NCBI RefSeq assembly: GCF_004358345.1
Contig: NZ_CP037952.1
Coordinates: 2,914,001 to 2,978,000, forward strand
Origin: Parashewanella spongiae
Lineage (GTDB): Bacteria; Pseudomonadota; Gammaproteobacteria; Enterobacterales; Shewanellaceae
Reading direction: 5' to 3'
Length of the DNA: 64,000 nt
In this document: positions 1 through 10,750 of the stretch, piece after piece
Position numbering within the stretch: the first letter of the stretch is position 1
Layout: every line of letters begins with the position of its first letter
Translations under genes and position numbers: made by a program
The notes under the pieces: model-generated
What the model saw: only the letters and a program-made list of their open reading frames with translations
What the model was told of the DNA's origin: nothing
Database searches by the model: none

Positions 1-192
1 AGGGTTACGACCAATACGTGGTGCGCGATAGTGTAGAGAGAAACTGCCAAAACCACGGATTTCAATTCGATCTCCGCCTTCTAATGTTACAGCCATTTGC
101 TCTAACATCTCTTTCACAGCACGTTCTATTTCTTTCGCCGACAGCAACGATTGCTTGCTGGCGAGCCTACCGATCAGTTCGGATTTTGTCAT
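1..192 (-). CDS. ihfB: Integration host factor beta subunit (partial, 3' end outside window)
   Basis: IHF-beta is the nucleoid-associated subunit that, with IHF-alpha, bends DNA in replication, recombination and sigma54 transcription. The visible 64 residues begin [11 protein letters not shown] and run to the family motif [19 protein letters not shown], the beta arm that inserts into the minor groove. About 30 C-terminal residues lie beyond base 1. It sits directly downstream of rpsA on the same strand, which is the usual rpsA-ihfB order in gammaproteobacteria. The ATG at 192 is the only sensible start. The identification is secure. Confidence 0.95.
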   Translation of the reverse strand, partial: MTKSELIGRLASKQSLLSAKEIERAVKEMLEQMAVTLEGGDRIEIRGFGSFSLHYRAPRIGRNP

Positions 193-234
193 CCTAGCTA
201 TCCCCTATTATCAAGCCAAACTTAATCATATTGA

Positions 235-255
235 GGAGTGCAGACTCTGCACTCC
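235..255 (-). terminator. Stem-loop between rpsA and ihfB
   Basis: Perfect inverted repeat GGAGTGCAGA / TCTGCACTCC with almost no loop, nine bases after the rpsA stop codon. No clear T run follows on the minus strand, so it may be an attenuator or an mRNA-stabilising hairpin, not a full intrinsic terminator, which would let some transcription reach ihfB. Confidence 0.5.
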
Positions 256-264
256 GAACAATGA

Positions 265-1932
265 TTACTTACGAGCAGCTTTAAACGCTTCTGCCATAGC
301 ATTACTTACAACAGCATCATCTTGTTTGTTAACAGATGCTAATGCTTCTTTTTCGTCAGCTTCGTCTTTCGCTTTGATTGACAAGCTGATAGCACGATTC
401 TTACGATCTACGCCCATGAACTTAGATTCGATTGCATCACCAACACTGAATACAGTAGATGCATCTTCAATACGTTCACGTGAAATATCAGCAACACGGA
501 TGTAGCCTTCAACAGACTCAGCAAGCTCAACAGTAACACCTTTAGCATCAACTGCAGATACAGTACCATTAACAATAGTACCTTTCTTCTTATCAGCCAA
601 GTATGCGTTGAATGGATCATCTTCAGTTTGCTTAACACCTAAGCTAATGCGCTCACGCTCTGGGTCAACAGAAAGAACAACAGCATGGATCTCATCGCCT
701 TTCTTGTACTCAGATACAGCTTCTTCGCCAGTACCATTCCAAGAAATATCAGATAAGTGAACCAAGCCATCAATACCACCATCAAGACCGATGAAGATAC
801 CAAAGTCAGTGATAGATTTGATCTTACCAGAAACTTTATCGCCTTTATTGAAACGAGTAGCGAAATCATCCCATGGGTTTGTCTTACACTGCTTAAGACC
901 TAGAGAGATACGACGACGTTCTTCGTCGATATCTAGAACTAGAACTTCAACTTCATCACCTAAGTTAACAACTTTTGATGGGTGAATGTTCTTGTTAGTC
1001 CAATCCATTTCTGAAACGTGAACAAGACCTTCAACGCCTTCTTCAATTTCAACGAAACAACCATAGTCAGTCAAGTTAGTTACGCGACCACTTAAACGAG
1101 TGCTCTCTGGGTAACGCTTGCTGATTTCTAACCATGGATCTTCGCCTAGTTGCTTAAGACCAAGTGATACGCGTGTACGCTCACGATCGTACTTAAGAAC
1201 TTTAACGTTGATTTCATCTCCAACATTAACGATTTCAGATGGGTGCTTAACACGCTTCCAAGCCATATCAGTGATATGTAGAAGACCATCAACACCACCA
1301 AGATCAACGAACGCTCCGTAATCAGTAAGGTTCTTAACGATACCTTTAACTGATTGACCTTCTTGTAGATTCTCAAGAAGTGTATCACGTTCTGCACTGC
1401 TTTCTGATTCGATAACAGCGCGACGAGAAACAACAACGTTGTTGCGCTTCTGGTCTAATTTAATAACTTTGAATTCTAGTTCTTTATATTCAAGGTGTGA
1501 AGTATCGCGAACTGGGCGAACGTCAACCAAAGAACCTGGCAAGAATGCACGGATACCGTTTAATTCAACAGTGAAACCGCCTTTAACTTTGCCATTGATG
1601 ATACCGATTACAGTTTCAGCATCTTCATAAGCTTTTTCTAGAACAATCCAAGCTTCATGACGCTTAGCTTTCTCACGAGATAGTTGAGTTTCACCAAAAC
1701 CATCTTCAACAGAGTCAAGAGCTACGTCAACATCATCGCCTACTTGAATTTCAAGTTCGCCAGCAGCGTTCTTAAATTGTTCAGCAGGGATTGGGCTTTC
1801 AGATTTCAAGCCAGCGTCAACAAGAACCATACCATTTTCAATAGCTACTACTGTACCACGTACGATAGAGCCTGGGCGGAATTCAAGTTCAGAAAGGGAT
1901 TGTTCAAACAGATCAGCAAAAGATTCAGTCAT
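265..1932 (-). CDS. rpsA: 30S ribosomal protein S1
   Basis: S1 brings mRNA to the 30S subunit. The 555-residue product has the normal length for the six-domain gammaproteobacterial protein. Six S1 (OB-fold) domains are visible in order, the central ones carrying the repeated signature [26 protein letters not shown] and its variants (about residues 190-520), followed by the short C-terminal tail. The first two domains bind the ribosome and the later ones RNA. The start is the ATG at 1932, about 100 bases after the cmk stop, a leader long enough for the translational autoregulation known for S1. Gene order cmk-rpsA-ihfB is standard. Confidence 0.98.
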   Translation of the reverse strand: MTESFADLFEQSLSELEFRPGSIVRGTVVAIENGMVLVDAGLKSESPIPAEQFKNAAGELEIQVGDDVDVALDSVEDGFGETQLSREKAKRHEAWIVLEKAYEDAETVIGIINGKVKGGFTVELNGIRAFLPGSLVDVRPVRDTSHLEYKELEFKVIKLDQKRNNVVVSRRAVIESESSAERDTLLENLQEGQSVKGIVKNLTDYGAFVDLGGVDGLLHITDMAWKRVKHPSEIVNVGDEINVKVLKYDRERTRVSLGLKQLGEDPWLEISKRYPESTRLSGRVTNLTDYGCFVEIEEGVEGLVHVSEMDWTNKNIHPSKVVNLGDEVEVLVLDIDEERRRISLGLKQCKTNPWDDFATRFNKGDKVSGKIKSITDFGIFIGLDGGIDGLVHLSDISWNGTGEEAVSEYKKGDEIHAVVLSVDPERERISLGVKQTEDDPFNAYLADKKKGTIVNGTVSAVDAKGVTVELAESVEGYIRVADISRERIEDASTVFSVGDAIESKFMGVDRKNRAISLSIKAKDEADEKEALASVNKQDDAVVSNAMAEAFKAARK

Positions 1933-2034
1933 GTTTAGTTACTTATATAATAAACCAAGTTCAACCATGAACGAGGAGTCAGTTAATTTAAGTCATATCA
2001 TCCTTGATATGATTGCTTACCGAACAATACGACT

Positions 2035-2727
2035 TTACGTAAGGTTCGATATGTTTCTTTCAATGTGCTCAATAGTAATATTAAGCACACTTTCAATGTC
2101 TATGCCTGTAGTATCAACTACTAAGGCGTCATCAGCGGGTTTTAATGGCGCAACAGAGCGATTCATGTCGCGTTCATCTCTCTCGATGATTTCTGCCAAA
2201 AGGCGACCGATTTTAACATCGAAGCCCTTGCCCTGCAACTGATTAAAGCGTCTTTCCGCTCTTTCTTGTGCGGACGCCGTAAGAAAAATTTTTACTGGCG
2301 CTTCTGGGAAAACAACCGTACCCATATCACGGCCATCAGCAATTAAACCTGCTTCGGTTTTGAATGCTCTTTGTCGCCTTAATAATGCTTCTCTAACTCT
2401 TGGAAATGCTGCAACTTTAGATGCAGAATTAGAACACTCTTGGGTTCTAATTTCGGTGGTGACATCTTCTCCTTCAAGAATGACTTTTACGCCATCAGAG
2501 TCTGTTCCCGGTAAAAATTGTACGTCAAGGTGAGCGGCTAATAAGCTTAGTTCTTCTTCATTAGCTAGTTCTACATCATGGTGCATCGCTGCTAATGCTA
2601 AAACTCGATATATTGCACCACTATCTAAAAGCTGCCACCCAAGACGCTTAGCTAATAGAAAACAAATAGTCCCTTTACCTGCACCACTTGGTCCGTCGAT
2701 CGTCACCACTGGAGTCCGTTCAGACAT
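2035..2727 (-). CDS. cmk: Cytidylate kinase
   Basis: Phosphorylates CMP and dCMP with ATP in pyrimidine salvage. The P-loop [10 protein letters not shown] is at residues about 10-19, with the CMP-binding DSGAIYR motif and the [11 protein letters not shown] motif further on. The start chosen is the ATG at 2727 ([12 protein letters not shown]), preceded by a strong GGAGGA ribosome site; an in-frame ATG 42 bases upstream has no such site. The product is 230 residues, normal for the family. It lies between aroA and rpsA on the same strand, the usual arrangement. Confidence 0.97.
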   Translation of the reverse strand: MSERTPVVTIDGPSGAGKGTICFLLAKRLGWQLLDSGAIYRVLALAAMHHDVELANEEELSLLAAHLDVQFLPGTDSDGVKVILEGEDVTTEIRTQECSNSASKVAAFPRVREALLRRQRAFKTEAGLIADGRDMGTVVFPEAPVKIFLTASAQERAERRFNQLQGKGFDVKIGRLLAEIIERDERDMNRSVAPLKPADDALVVDTTGIDIESVLNITIEHIERNISNLT

Positions 2728-2925
2728 AAATCCTCCAAAAAAGACATCTTCCATGAACAATGTAGCCATGAAATTTTAGAAATCAATTTAAGCATTTCAA
2801 AAAATATAATAATCAGGCTTACTAAATTTAAGCGCGGCGGATTGTACACCAGAGGTAATGAAAAATCTGTTGATTTTTCATTACAAACAAAATAAATGCG
2901 TGAATAATCACTATTTAGGCAATTT

Positions 2926-4206
2926 TTAAGATGAAAGTTCTTTAAGTTGCTCAAAGTAAGATGGAAATGTTTTTGCTGTGCATTCTGGATCGTTGATAGT
3001 GATACCTGCATGAGAAAATGACAACAATGAAAAACACATTGCCATTCGATGATCATTGTAGGTATCAATCTCAGCATGCTTTATTTCAGCGGGAGGGGTT
3101 ATCTCAATATAGTCATGACCTTCAGTTACTTCAGCACCTACTTTTTTTAATTCTGTAGCCATCGCTGCAAGTCGATCAGTTTCTTTAATACGCCAATTAT
3201 AAATGTTTGAAATTTTGGTCGTACCTGATGCGAATAAAGCCGTTGTTGCGATAGTCATGGCTGCGTCAGGTATATGGTTTAAATCAAGGTCGATACTATT
3301 CAATTTTCCAACTGAAGAAATGATGTAGTCATCACCCCACTGGATTTTAGCGCCCATTTTTTCAAGCACGTCGGCAAATGCTGTATCGCCTTGAATGCTT
3401 AACCTGCCTACACCAGTAACTTTTATTGAGCCACCATTAATTGCTGCAGCAGCAAGAAAATAAGATGCAGATGAAGCGTCTCCTTCAACCAAAAACTCAC
3501 CAGGAGTTACGTACTTTTGACCGGTAATTATCGAAAAGTTTTGGTAATTATCATTAACTACATTCACACCAAATCGTTTCATTAGCTCTAAAGTAATATC
3601 TATATAAGGTTTAGAAACTAACTCTCCAGTAACTTTAATTTCAACGGTTGATTTGGCCAGTGGTGCTGCCATTAATAGTGCCGTTAAAAACTGACTCGAC
3701 AAACTGCCTGAAATGGATACTTCTCCACCTTCAAGACTATTTGCATTTATTTTGACTGGTGGAAAGCCTTCATTTTTTTGATATTCAATATTAGCACCGA
3801 GCTGCGAAAGAGAATCCACCAAATCTTTGATAGGGCGCTCTTCCATTCTTGGTTCACCAGTTAGTTCAAAAGTACCAACTCCAAGTGTCAAAGCAGCACA
3901 AAGTGGTCGCATAGCTGTGCCTGCATTGCCTAAGTAAAGGGTTTTCAATTGTTCAGAATCAATCACACCGCCAAGACCATCCACATCACAAATCGTTTTA
4001 TCTTCATTGAGTCGATAACTTACTCCTAGTGCTTGCAATGCCTTCAACATATATCGAATGTCGTCTGAATCTAAAAGATTAGTTAATCTAGTAGTCCCTT
4101 TGGCAAGTGCAGCTAGCAAAAGCGCTCGATTGGAGATACTTTTTGAGCCAGGAATATTTATTTCACCTTGAATTTTTGATATGTAATCTAGTCGTAATTG
4201 TTTCAT
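2926..4206 (-). CDS. aroA: 3-phosphoshikimate 1-carboxyvinyltransferase (EPSP synthase)
   Basis: Sixth step of the shikimate pathway, joining shikimate-3-phosphate and phosphoenolpyruvate. The 426 residues show the N-terminal [19 protein letters not shown] substrate-binding motif, the [13 protein letters not shown] motif (around residue 95), [14 protein letters not shown] and the C-terminal [11 protein letters not shown] motif. Length and motifs are those of class I enzymes. In related genomes serC or gyrA lies close upstream; here about 30 kb of other genes intervene before serC. Confidence 0.97.
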   Translation of the reverse strand: MKQLRLDYISKIQGEINIPGSKSISNRALLLAALAKGTTRLTNLLDSDDIRYMLKALQALGVSYRLNEDKTICDVDGLGGVIDSEQLKTLYLGNAGTAMRPLCAALTLGVGTFELTGEPRMEERPIKDLVDSLSQLGANIEYQKNEGFPPVKINANSLEGGEVSISGSLSSQFLTALLMAAPLAKSTVEIKVTGELVSKPYIDITLELMKRFGVNVVNDNYQNFSIITGQKYVTPGEFLVEGDASSASYFLAAAAINGGSIKVTGVGRLSIQGDTAFADVLEKMGAKIQWGDDYIISSVGKLNSIDLDLNHIPDAAMTIATTALFASGTTKISNIYNWRIKETDRLAAMATELKKVGAEVTEGHDYIEITPPAEIKHAEIDTYNDHRMAMCFSLLSFSHAGITINDPECTAKTFPSYFEQLKELSS

Positions 4207-4594
4207 TAAATTTTTCTAAAGCCTTTCATTCGTGCCGAGCGAGTAAGAAAGTCAATAGACTCCCCTATTCCTGCAGTCTGTGCAAGCATTATCCCTTATA
4301 ATTTAAAACTATTTCATCGAACATATTTGGTTTTTAAATATGGCTTAAGATCAAAAGTTAAAAATCAATCATGTAACAATTGTGTTAAAACAAATTATTC
4401 AATTATAAAACATATTGAGTAAATTATTCACAAAAACATCACGAGCCTATCAATAAAAACAGACGTTACGCTTATAGTTCAAAATAATTTATTTTTTTGA
4501 AAGATAATCTCAATCCACTTGGTCTTAACAATTACGTTACAAGTTTAAGCAATTAACTTTGTATCAAACCTATCGTTTCAACTGGATGAGAACT
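4207..4594. other. Intergenic region between divergent aroA and the glycan operon
   Basis: An AT-rich stretch of about 390 bases between two divergent transcription units. It must hold the aroA promoter and the promoter of the plus-strand operon starting at 4595. No RNA gene, operator palindrome or repeat stands out by eye. Confidence 0.4.
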
Positions 4595-5437
4595 ATGACT
4601 AACAAATTAACGCACACTAAATTCCCAATCAAAACAACGTTAGCAGCATTATCTTTGATGTTTGTATCTGCTAACTCTATGGCTGGCGCTTGGGTTGGTG
4701 AAAAAGGAACCGGTTACACTAAAATTGGCTTTTCTACTTATGAGGCCAATGGTTATCGTGGAAATAACCCTTCATTTGATAACTTTGAAAGCAATAGCAT
4801 ATCTTTTTATGGTGAGTACGGATTAGGTAATAGTTTTTCTTTGTTTGGTTCTTTGTTACATCAGTCATATGATCAAGTAGATACTGTACTTGGTAAAAGC
4901 AGCTCAAGTGGATTAGGTGATGTTGAGTTAGGTTTACGTTATCAATGGCAAGCGGATCCGTTTGTTCTGTCTACATCCTTTCTAGTTAAATCTCCATTTT
5001 TATATGATGCTGATGATGGCCTAGGAAACAATCAAACTGATTATGAAGCCAAGATATTATTAGGGAAAGGACTCGATAAATTTGGTTATGTTGGTGCCGA
5101 GTTTGGTTATCGTTTGCGTACTGGTGAGCCATCTGATGAGTATAGATACTTATTAGAATATGGATTCAGCGTTAATGAGAATTTATACTTCCGCACCAAA
5201 TTAGACGGCATATTAAGTGCGAATAACTCTGATGTTGCACCTGGTTCTTTAAGTGGCAATTTATCAAATCCCTTCGAATTTGACTCTGGAAAACTTGAGT
5301 TTACGACCGGATGGAACTTTGATAAATCGACTGCCCTAAAAGGCTTCGGTTTAGAAGTCACTTATACCCGTGAGATTTATGGTGAAAACATATTAGAGGG
5401 TAATACAATTCAGCTTGGTTTAACCAAAGTTTTTTAA
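4595..5437 (+). CDS. Outer-membrane beta-barrel protein of unknown specificity
   Basis: About 280 residues. A Sec signal peptide (positively charged N-terminus, core TTLAALSLMFVSANSMA) ends just before GAWVGEKGTGY. The rest alternates aromatic and polar residues with glycine-rich turns and closes with a terminal Phe (LTKVF), the pattern of an outer-membrane barrel of roughly 10-12 strands. The start at 4595 (MTNKL) is favoured by a purine-rich GGATGAGAA site; two in-frame starts lie upstream at 4586 and 4559. It is the first gene of a co-directional run with glycosyltransferases, so a role in exporting or anchoring a glycan or lipid product is possible but inferred. I do not recognise a named family. 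Confidence 0.7.
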   Translation: MTNKLTHTKFPIKTTLAALSLMFVSANSMAGAWVGEKGTGYTKIGFSTYEANGYRGNNPSFDNFESNSISFYGEYGLGNSFSLFGSLLHQSYDQVDTVLGKSSSSGLGDVELGLRYQWQADPFVLSTSFLVKSPFLYDADDGLGNNQTDYEAKILLGKGLDKFGYVGAEFGYRLRTGEPSDEYRYLLEYGFSVNENLYFRTKLDGILSANNSDVAPGSLSGNLSNPFEFDSGKLEFTTGWNFDKSTALKGFGLEVTYTREIYGENILEGNTIQLGLTKVF

Positions 5438-5479
5438 ATTCAAATTATAAAGACTCAGTTAAACAAGGGTTAAATTAAA

Positions 5480-6964
5480 ATGTCGTTACTTAGTTCGTTC
5501 ATAATTGCTGTTCACTTCTTTTTATTAGTGATTTTATGTTTGTTTGGTTTGCACCGTTTATCTATGGTTGTTCGTTGGTTTAAATACCGTACTTTTAAGC
5601 CCGAAACACCAAAAGTGTTTAAAGAACTGCCCAAAATTACGGTGCAAATTCCACTTTACAATGAAGTGCTTGTTGCTCAAAGAATTGTTGACTCTATTGT
5701 TTTGCTCGAATATCCAAAAGATAAGTTGCAAATTCAAATTGTTGATGACTCTACAGACGATACAAGCCGTGTTATTGCCGAGCGCGTTGATTTTTTTCAG
5801 CAGCAAGGAATAAACATACAACATGTGCAACGAACTAATCGACACGGCTTTAAAGCTGGCGCTTTAAAGGAAGCAATGGACAGTGCTACGGGTGAGTTCA
5901 TTGCTATTTTTGATGCTGACTTTATACCGACTCCCAATACTTTGTTGAAAAGTATTAACCACTTTACTCAGCCAGATATTGCTATGGTGCAGTTCCGCTG
6001 GGAACATTTGAATCGCCGTAGCAGCTTATTAACGAAGATTCAGGCAATCATGCTTGATGCACATTTCGGGCTTGAACAACATGTACGTTGTGCCAGTAAT
6101 ATGCTGTTTAATTTTAATGGCACAGCTGGAATATGGCGAACAACAGCAATTATCGATGCTGGCCATTGGAGTGCTGACACATTAACTGAAGATCTTGATC
6201 TTAGTTATAGAGCGCAACTGGCAGGTTGGAAGATGTTGTATTTGAATGACCTTACTTGCCCTGGCGAACTTCCAGCTGACATGAACGCTTTTAAAAGTCA
6301 GCAATTCCGCTGGGCTAAAGGTGGTGTAGAAGTCATGATGAAGATGCTGCCAACAGTATGGAAATCCAAATTACCGGTTACTAAAAAAATCGAATCAAGC
6401 TTTCACTTAGCCAACAATTTAGCTTATTTCATCATGTTAATTGATACATTAATATTTTTGGTTCCGAGTTTGTACCTACGAGATCAATATGACTTTCTAA
6501 ATATTTGGTGGGTTGATATTCCATTACTGCTTTTGTCGTCTGGTGGACACCTTGCGTATTTATACTTCGGTCAGCATGTGCTTGGCCGTTCAAGAAGTCG
6601 TGCCTTTATCAAGCTACCAAGTCTAATGATGCTTGGCATACAGCTAGCTATAAACAATTCAAAAGCGGGAGTAGAGGGTTTATTTGGGAAAAAAACCGAG
6701 TTTGTACGAACCCCAAAAACAGGCGAACTTGAACAAGGTTCTGAGCCATCTAGAAATAGCAACTCAAACAAACAAACCTATAGAGCTATTCCCCCAAAAG
6801 GCGCTTTGTTTGAAATAGCTATTGCTGTGATCTATTCGATAGTATTCCTTTGGGCGGTTACCCATCAGCATTGGTTTATGTTGCCATTTTTATTCATCTT
6901 AACATTAGGTTTTGTAGTTTCTGCATTTCACAGTTTCTATAGCCATTATCAGTTATCAAAATGA
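5480..6964 (+). CDS. Processive family 2 glycosyltransferase (cellulose synthase / mannan synthase-like)
   Basis: Membrane glycosyltransferase of 494 residues. An N-terminal membrane segment (about 5-28) precedes a GT-A domain with VDDSTDDT (first Asp pair), FDADF (metal-binding DxD), TEDLDLSYRAQ (catalytic TED) and QQFRWAKGG (the Q/RxxRW motif of processive enzymes). Several membrane segments follow (about 315-335, 345-365, 430-490). This layout matches bacterial CslA/beta-mannan or glucosyltransferase-like enzymes that use a nucleotide sugar at the inner membrane. A GDP-mannose pathway (manB, manC) lies 13 kb away, so mannose is a plausible donor, but this is inference. The next gene overlaps its stop by four bases, indicating translational coupling. 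Confidence 0.85.
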   Translation: MSLLSSFIIAVHFFLLVILCLFGLHRLSMVVRWFKYRTFKPETPKVFKELPKITVQIPLYNEVLVAQRIVDSIVLLEYPKDKLQIQIVDDSTDDTSRVIAERVDFFQQQGINIQHVQRTNRHGFKAGALKEAMDSATGEFIAIFDADFIPTPNTLLKSINHFTQPDIAMVQFRWEHLNRRSSLLTKIQAIMLDAHFGLEQHVRCASNMLFNFNGTAGIWRTTAIIDAGHWSADTLTEDLDLSYRAQLAGWKMLYLNDLTCPGELPADMNAFKSQQFRWAKGGVEVMMKMLPTVWKSKLPVTKKIESSFHLANNLAYFIMLIDTLIFLVPSLYLRDQYDFLNIWWVDIPLLLLSSGGHLAYLYFGQHVLGRSRSRAFIKLPSLMMLGIQLAINNSKAGVEGLFGKKTEFVRTPKTGELEQGSEPSRNSNSNKQTYRAIPPKGALFEIAIAVIYSIVFLWAVTHQHWFMLPFLFILTLGFVVSAFHSFYSHYQLSK

Positions 6965-8379
6965 TGAATATTATTAGAAACCTCAGCTTACGCCCTCAAA
7001 TACGTACTTGGGGGTATTACGGAAGCCTTATATCAGTACTTTTTCTCTGCTTGCTGAGCTATCAGCTTTCTGATTTTGTTGAAAGCAAACATACAGAGTT
7101 TATATCACAAGTCGGCAGTTTTACTGTTGTCCAATATACATTGATGGCTTTATTTATGTTGTTGGCGTGGGGATTATCATCAGAAAAACTGCGGATAAAA
7201 GATTATAAAACGCTGTTGGTTGTAGCCATAACAGCACGTGTACTTTTAATTGATATAGACCCATACACATCTAATGATGTCGATCGTTATCTATTTGATG
7301 GGCGTATCGCCTATGAAGGAATCGATCCTTATCGAGTTAGCCATGATGATCCACAACTCACTGAACTAAGAGCTCAATGGCAACCACCGCAAGAGCATGC
7401 AGCTTATGTCACAATCTATCCGCCATTAGCATTAGCGTTATTCTCGTTATCTGCATCTTTTGGTGTAGATTATGCTCAACTTGTTTGGAAATTGATTTTA
7501 CTCATTGCAAGTATTGCAACTGTTTTTATAACAGCGTTAACTTTGCAACATATAGGTAAACTTCAACACCTTCCACTGATCGCCCTATCCCCGTTATTAA
7601 TAATGGAAACAGGTGTAGGTTTACATTTAGATACTCTTTCTGCTCTAGCAGTAAGTGTTGTCTTATTCCTGTGGCAAAAGAAACGATTAGCTTGGTGTGG
7701 AATTGCGATAGGTGTTGGCATGTCATTAAAAGTATTGCCTATGATGCTATTACTACCGCTTATTTTTATTCAAAGAAAGTTAAAAATGATCGGACTATTA
7801 CTCATTTGTAGTTTTGGGACTGTAGCTGTTATTTACAGTTTTACACTGCTTTGGGGGTATCATCCTGTAGGTAGCATTGGGGTTTTCTTTGAAAAATGGC
7901 GCTTTGCTTCACCGTTATTTATTTCTCTTGCATCTTTTCTCTCCGGCATTAAAATTTTTTCTGTAATCTTGTTTATTGCAGCCTTCGTATGCAGCGTAAT
8001 CGCTTATGTTACTTATAGTGCACAATCTGTGACAAAGTGTGACCGAAACATTGTACTAGTCTGCATGCAATTATCTTTAGCATTGCCGTTGTTACTAAGC
8101 CCAGTGGTGTTTCCTTGGTATTTGATGCCTTTAATACCTTTATTGGCTTTACGTCCCAATATTTACCTGATTATTTGGACAATGTTAATGCCTTTCACTT
8201 ATGAAGTATTAAATGCATTTTTGCACAATCAACAATGGCAACCTGCCCAATGGCCTGTTCTTCTACTCGGATTATTTTACCTTTTTACCGCTTATAAAGT
8301 GAGTCATTGGTTATTCACAAATAGAGTCGAAATAATGAAAAGCTTCAGCCGTTCATTTTCAATAATTAATAAAAAATAG
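6961..8379 (+). CDS. GT-C type polytopic membrane glycosyltransferase (GT87/mannosyltransferase-like)
   Basis: A 472-residue protein with about ten hydrophobic segments spread through its length. The first large loop carries DVDRYLFDGRIAYEGIDPYR, the Asp-containing loop motif of GT-C enzymes that use polyprenyl-phosphate sugars, most like family GT87/DUF2029 alpha-mannosyltransferases. It starts within the stop of the preceding processive GT (ATGA overlap), so the two are probably made together. Expected location is the inner membrane with the active site facing the periplasm. Sugar and acceptor cannot be read from the sequence. Confidence 0.75.
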   Translation: MMNIIRNLSLRPQIRTWGYYGSLISVLFLCLLSYQLSDFVESKHTEFISQVGSFTVVQYTLMALFMLLAWGLSSEKLRIKDYKTLLVVAITARVLLIDIDPYTSNDVDRYLFDGRIAYEGIDPYRVSHDDPQLTELRAQWQPPQEHAAYVTIYPPLALALFSLSASFGVDYAQLVWKLILLIASIATVFITALTLQHIGKLQHLPLIALSPLLIMETGVGLHLDTLSALAVSVVLFLWQKKRLAWCGIAIGVGMSLKVLPMMLLLPLIFIQRKLKMIGLLLICSFGTVAVIYSFTLLWGYHPVGSIGVFFEKWRFASPLFISLASFLSGIKIFSVILFIAAFVCSVIAYVTYSAQSVTKCDRNIVLVCMQLSLALPLLLSPVVFPWYLMPLIPLLALRPNIYLIIWTMLMPFTYEVLNAFLHNQQWQPAQWPVLLLGLFYLFTAYKVSHWLFTNRVEIMKSFSRSFSIINKK

Positions 8380-8392
8380 TAGTGGAAATATC

Positions 8393-10750
8393 ATGATTGG
8401 AATAATAAAAAATTATGCTCACTGGTTACATGGACGCTGGCCAGACCGCGAAGTAGAAAAACAACCAGTTGTAAACTCAGACGGCACGACCAATATAAAA
8501 GGGGTTTACGTTGTCGGTGACTTAACGGGTGTTCCACTTTTAAAGTTTTCTTCCGACACCGGAGCCAAAGCTATAAGAAAAATCGTATCAGAAAGCACGT
8601 TTAATAATCGTAAATCAGATAATATTACTCAAGATGTAATAATCATTGGTGGTGGTGTCAGTGGATATGCCGCAGCAATTGAAGCTCAAAAAAATGGCCT
8701 TTCCTTTAAATTACTAGAAGCTAATCAATCATTCTCTACTATTGAAAATTTTCCGAATAAAAAACCTATTTATACTTACCCTACTGATATGCAGCCGCAG
8801 GGTGATTTACAATTTTCCGATAATGTAACTCACAAAGAAAATTTGCTTGCAGAACTTAAGCAACAAGTCATTGAACACGGCGTATCTACAGAAATTGTAA
8901 AAGTTAGCCACATTGAAAAAAAGAGCGACTTTCTTAGTGTCATTTTAGAAGATGGAACTCCCCTTCAGTCACATCGTGTGATAGTAGCTATAGGCCGTTC
9001 TGGAAATTACCGAAAGCTAAATATTAATGGTGAAAACCTCGATAAGGTTGCAAACAGACTGATTGATCCTGCAACCTATAAAGGAAAAAAGCTTTTAGTT
9101 GTAGGTGGTGGCGATAGTGCGCTTGAAGCTGCCATTGCAACATCACAGGCAAACTCTCAAGTAACGTTATCGTATCGAAAAAATGAATTTACCCGTGCCA
9201 AAGCAGAGAATGTAAACCTGCTTAATCAACTAGTTGAAGATAATAGAATCAATTTAAAGCTAGACACTGAATTATCTGAAATTAGTGATAAAAGCGTTAA
9301 ACTTAAAACATCAACAGATGAATATGAAACTATCGACAATGACGAAGTATTGCTTGCGACAGGTCGGGAAGCACCGCTAGATTTCTTTAGACGGTCAAAA
9401 ATTTCGATAAGTGGAGAAAGCTCTTGGTTAGGTTGGTTATACTTTGCATTGTTTTTAGTAGCGTTAACTGCATTATATGATTGGAAAGGTTATGGCTTTT
9501 TAAATTCATTTTGGGGTAGTTTTACTTACCCAGATCAAATGCCAACTCTTATTGCCAGCATGGGCGAATGGTGGCAACAACAGGTTAATGACCGAAGTAC
9601 GCTCATTGGAACCCTCGCAGTATCACTAAAAAGTCGTTCTTTTTATTACACTGTTTTATATACTTTATTGATTGCAGTATTTGGCTGGCAACGTATCAAG
9701 CGGCGTAAAACACCTTACGTGACAGTACAAACAACAATACTTTTTTTGATTCAGTTATTTCCATTATTTTTATTGCCTGAGATCATTCTTCCATACCTTG
9801 GTTATAATAGCGTGTTTGATGCCGGTATTGGCAAATCTGTCGCAGATGCCCTTTTCCCAAGTTATATATCTGCACAAGAGTTAGCTGCACATACATGGCC
9901 TGACTGGGGGCACCCAAGAGCTTATTGGCATGCTTATAGCTTCATATTTGCATGGCCTCTAGGTGTTTACACTGTATTTACTGATACCCCTCAAGTTGCA
10001 TGGTTAGTTATTGGTGCAATCCAAACTTTCATCATTATTCCAATTATCGTGATGAAATGGGGTAAAGGTGCATATTGCAGTTGGATTTGTTCATGCGGTG
10101 CAATGGCAGAAACCATGGGTGACCAACATAGACATAAAATGCCTCATGGTTCCAAATGGAATAAATTAAACATGCTCGGGCAAGTTATTTTATTTATCGC
10201 TACAGTATTGCTTGTCATTCGTATTCTGGGTTGGGTGTTTCCTGACACTTGGATGAATGAGATGTTTAATTTATTTTTAAAAGGTGAAAATTCAGAATAT
10301 AAGCTAGTCAATGCTTTTAGCTATAAATGGGTTGTAGATATACTGCTAGCCGGTATCTTAGGTTTCGGACTTTATTTTAAGTATTCAGGTCGTACTTGGT
10401 GCCGATTTGCTTGCCCACTTGCCGCGTTAATGCACATTTACAATCGATTTGGCCGCTTTGCTATTGTCAGTGAAAAATCTAAATGTATCAGTTGTAATCA
10501 ATGTACCAGTGTATGTCATCAAGGTATTGATGTGATGTCGTTCGCGAGCAAAGGACAGCCGATGACTGATCCTCAATGCGTTCGTTGTTCTGCATGTGTA
10601 CACACTTGCCCAACAGGTACGCTTACATTTGCTGAAATTAATCCAAAGACGTCAGTTGTAATTCGAAAAGACAAACTGGCAGCAAGCCCTGTTCAAATGA
10701 CCGAATTGGCCAAAAACGGAGTGCAGATTATCGAGGTAAAAAATGTATAA
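8393..10750 (+). CDS. Fused thioredoxin-reductase-like flavoprotein / NapH-type iron-sulfur membrane protein
   Basis: A 785-residue fusion. After a short N-terminal segment with the FAD-site-like VYVVGDLTG, a Rossmann domain with IIIGGGVSGYAAA (about residue 82) and a second one with LVVGGGDSALEAAI (about 235) match FAD/NAD(P) binding in thioredoxin-reductase-like enzymes, although no CxxC redox pair is obvious. From about residue 345 several membrane spans follow. Cysteine motifs CSWICSCG and WCRFACP resemble NapH/NosR/CcoG electron-transfer proteins, and two 4Fe-4S clusters close the protein (CISCNQCTSVCH and CVRCSACVHTCP). It probably passes electrons from NAD(P)H to a membrane or periplasmic acceptor. 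It overlaps the next GT2 gene by eight bases. Confidence 0.75.
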   Translation: MIGIIKNYAHWLHGRWPDREVEKQPVVNSDGTTNIKGVYVVGDLTGVPLLKFSSDTGAKAIRKIVSESTFNNRKSDNITQDVIIIGGGVSGYAAAIEAQKNGLSFKLLEANQSFSTIENFPNKKPIYTYPTDMQPQGDLQFSDNVTHKENLLAELKQQVIEHGVSTEIVKVSHIEKKSDFLSVILEDGTPLQSHRVIVAIGRSGNYRKLNINGENLDKVANRLIDPATYKGKKLLVVGGGDSALEAAIATSQANSQVTLSYRKNEFTRAKAENVNLLNQLVEDNRINLKLDTELSEISDKSVKLKTSTDEYETIDNDEVLLATGREAPLDFFRRSKISISGESSWLGWLYFALFLVALTALYDWKGYGFLNSFWGSFTYPDQMPTLIASMGEWWQQQVNDRSTLIGTLAVSLKSRSFYYTVLYTLLIAVFGWQRIKRRKTPYVTVQTTILFLIQLFPLFLLPEIILPYLGYNSVFDAGIGKSVADALFPSYISAQELAAHTWPDWGHPRAYWHAYSFIFAWPLGVYTVFTDTPQVAWLVIGAIQTFIIIPIIVMKWGKGAYCSWICSCGAMAETMGDQHRHKMPHGSKWNKLNMLGQVILFIATVLLVIRILGWVFPDTWMNEMFNLFLKGENSEYKLVNAFSYKWVVDILLAGILGFGLYFKYSGRTWCRFACPLAALMHIYNRFGRFAIVSEKSKCISCNQCTSVCHQGIDVMSFASKGQPMTDPQCVRCSACVHTCPTGTLTFAEINPKTSVVIRKDKLAASPVQMTELAKNGVQIIEVKNV

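Noticed and set aside
155-505. Open frame on the plus strand opposite rpsA and ihfB
   Set aside because: It is antisense to two well-identified core genes and its peptide has no protein-like features. The same applies to other frames opposite gyrA, nrdA, hsdR, hsdM and the PPR gene.
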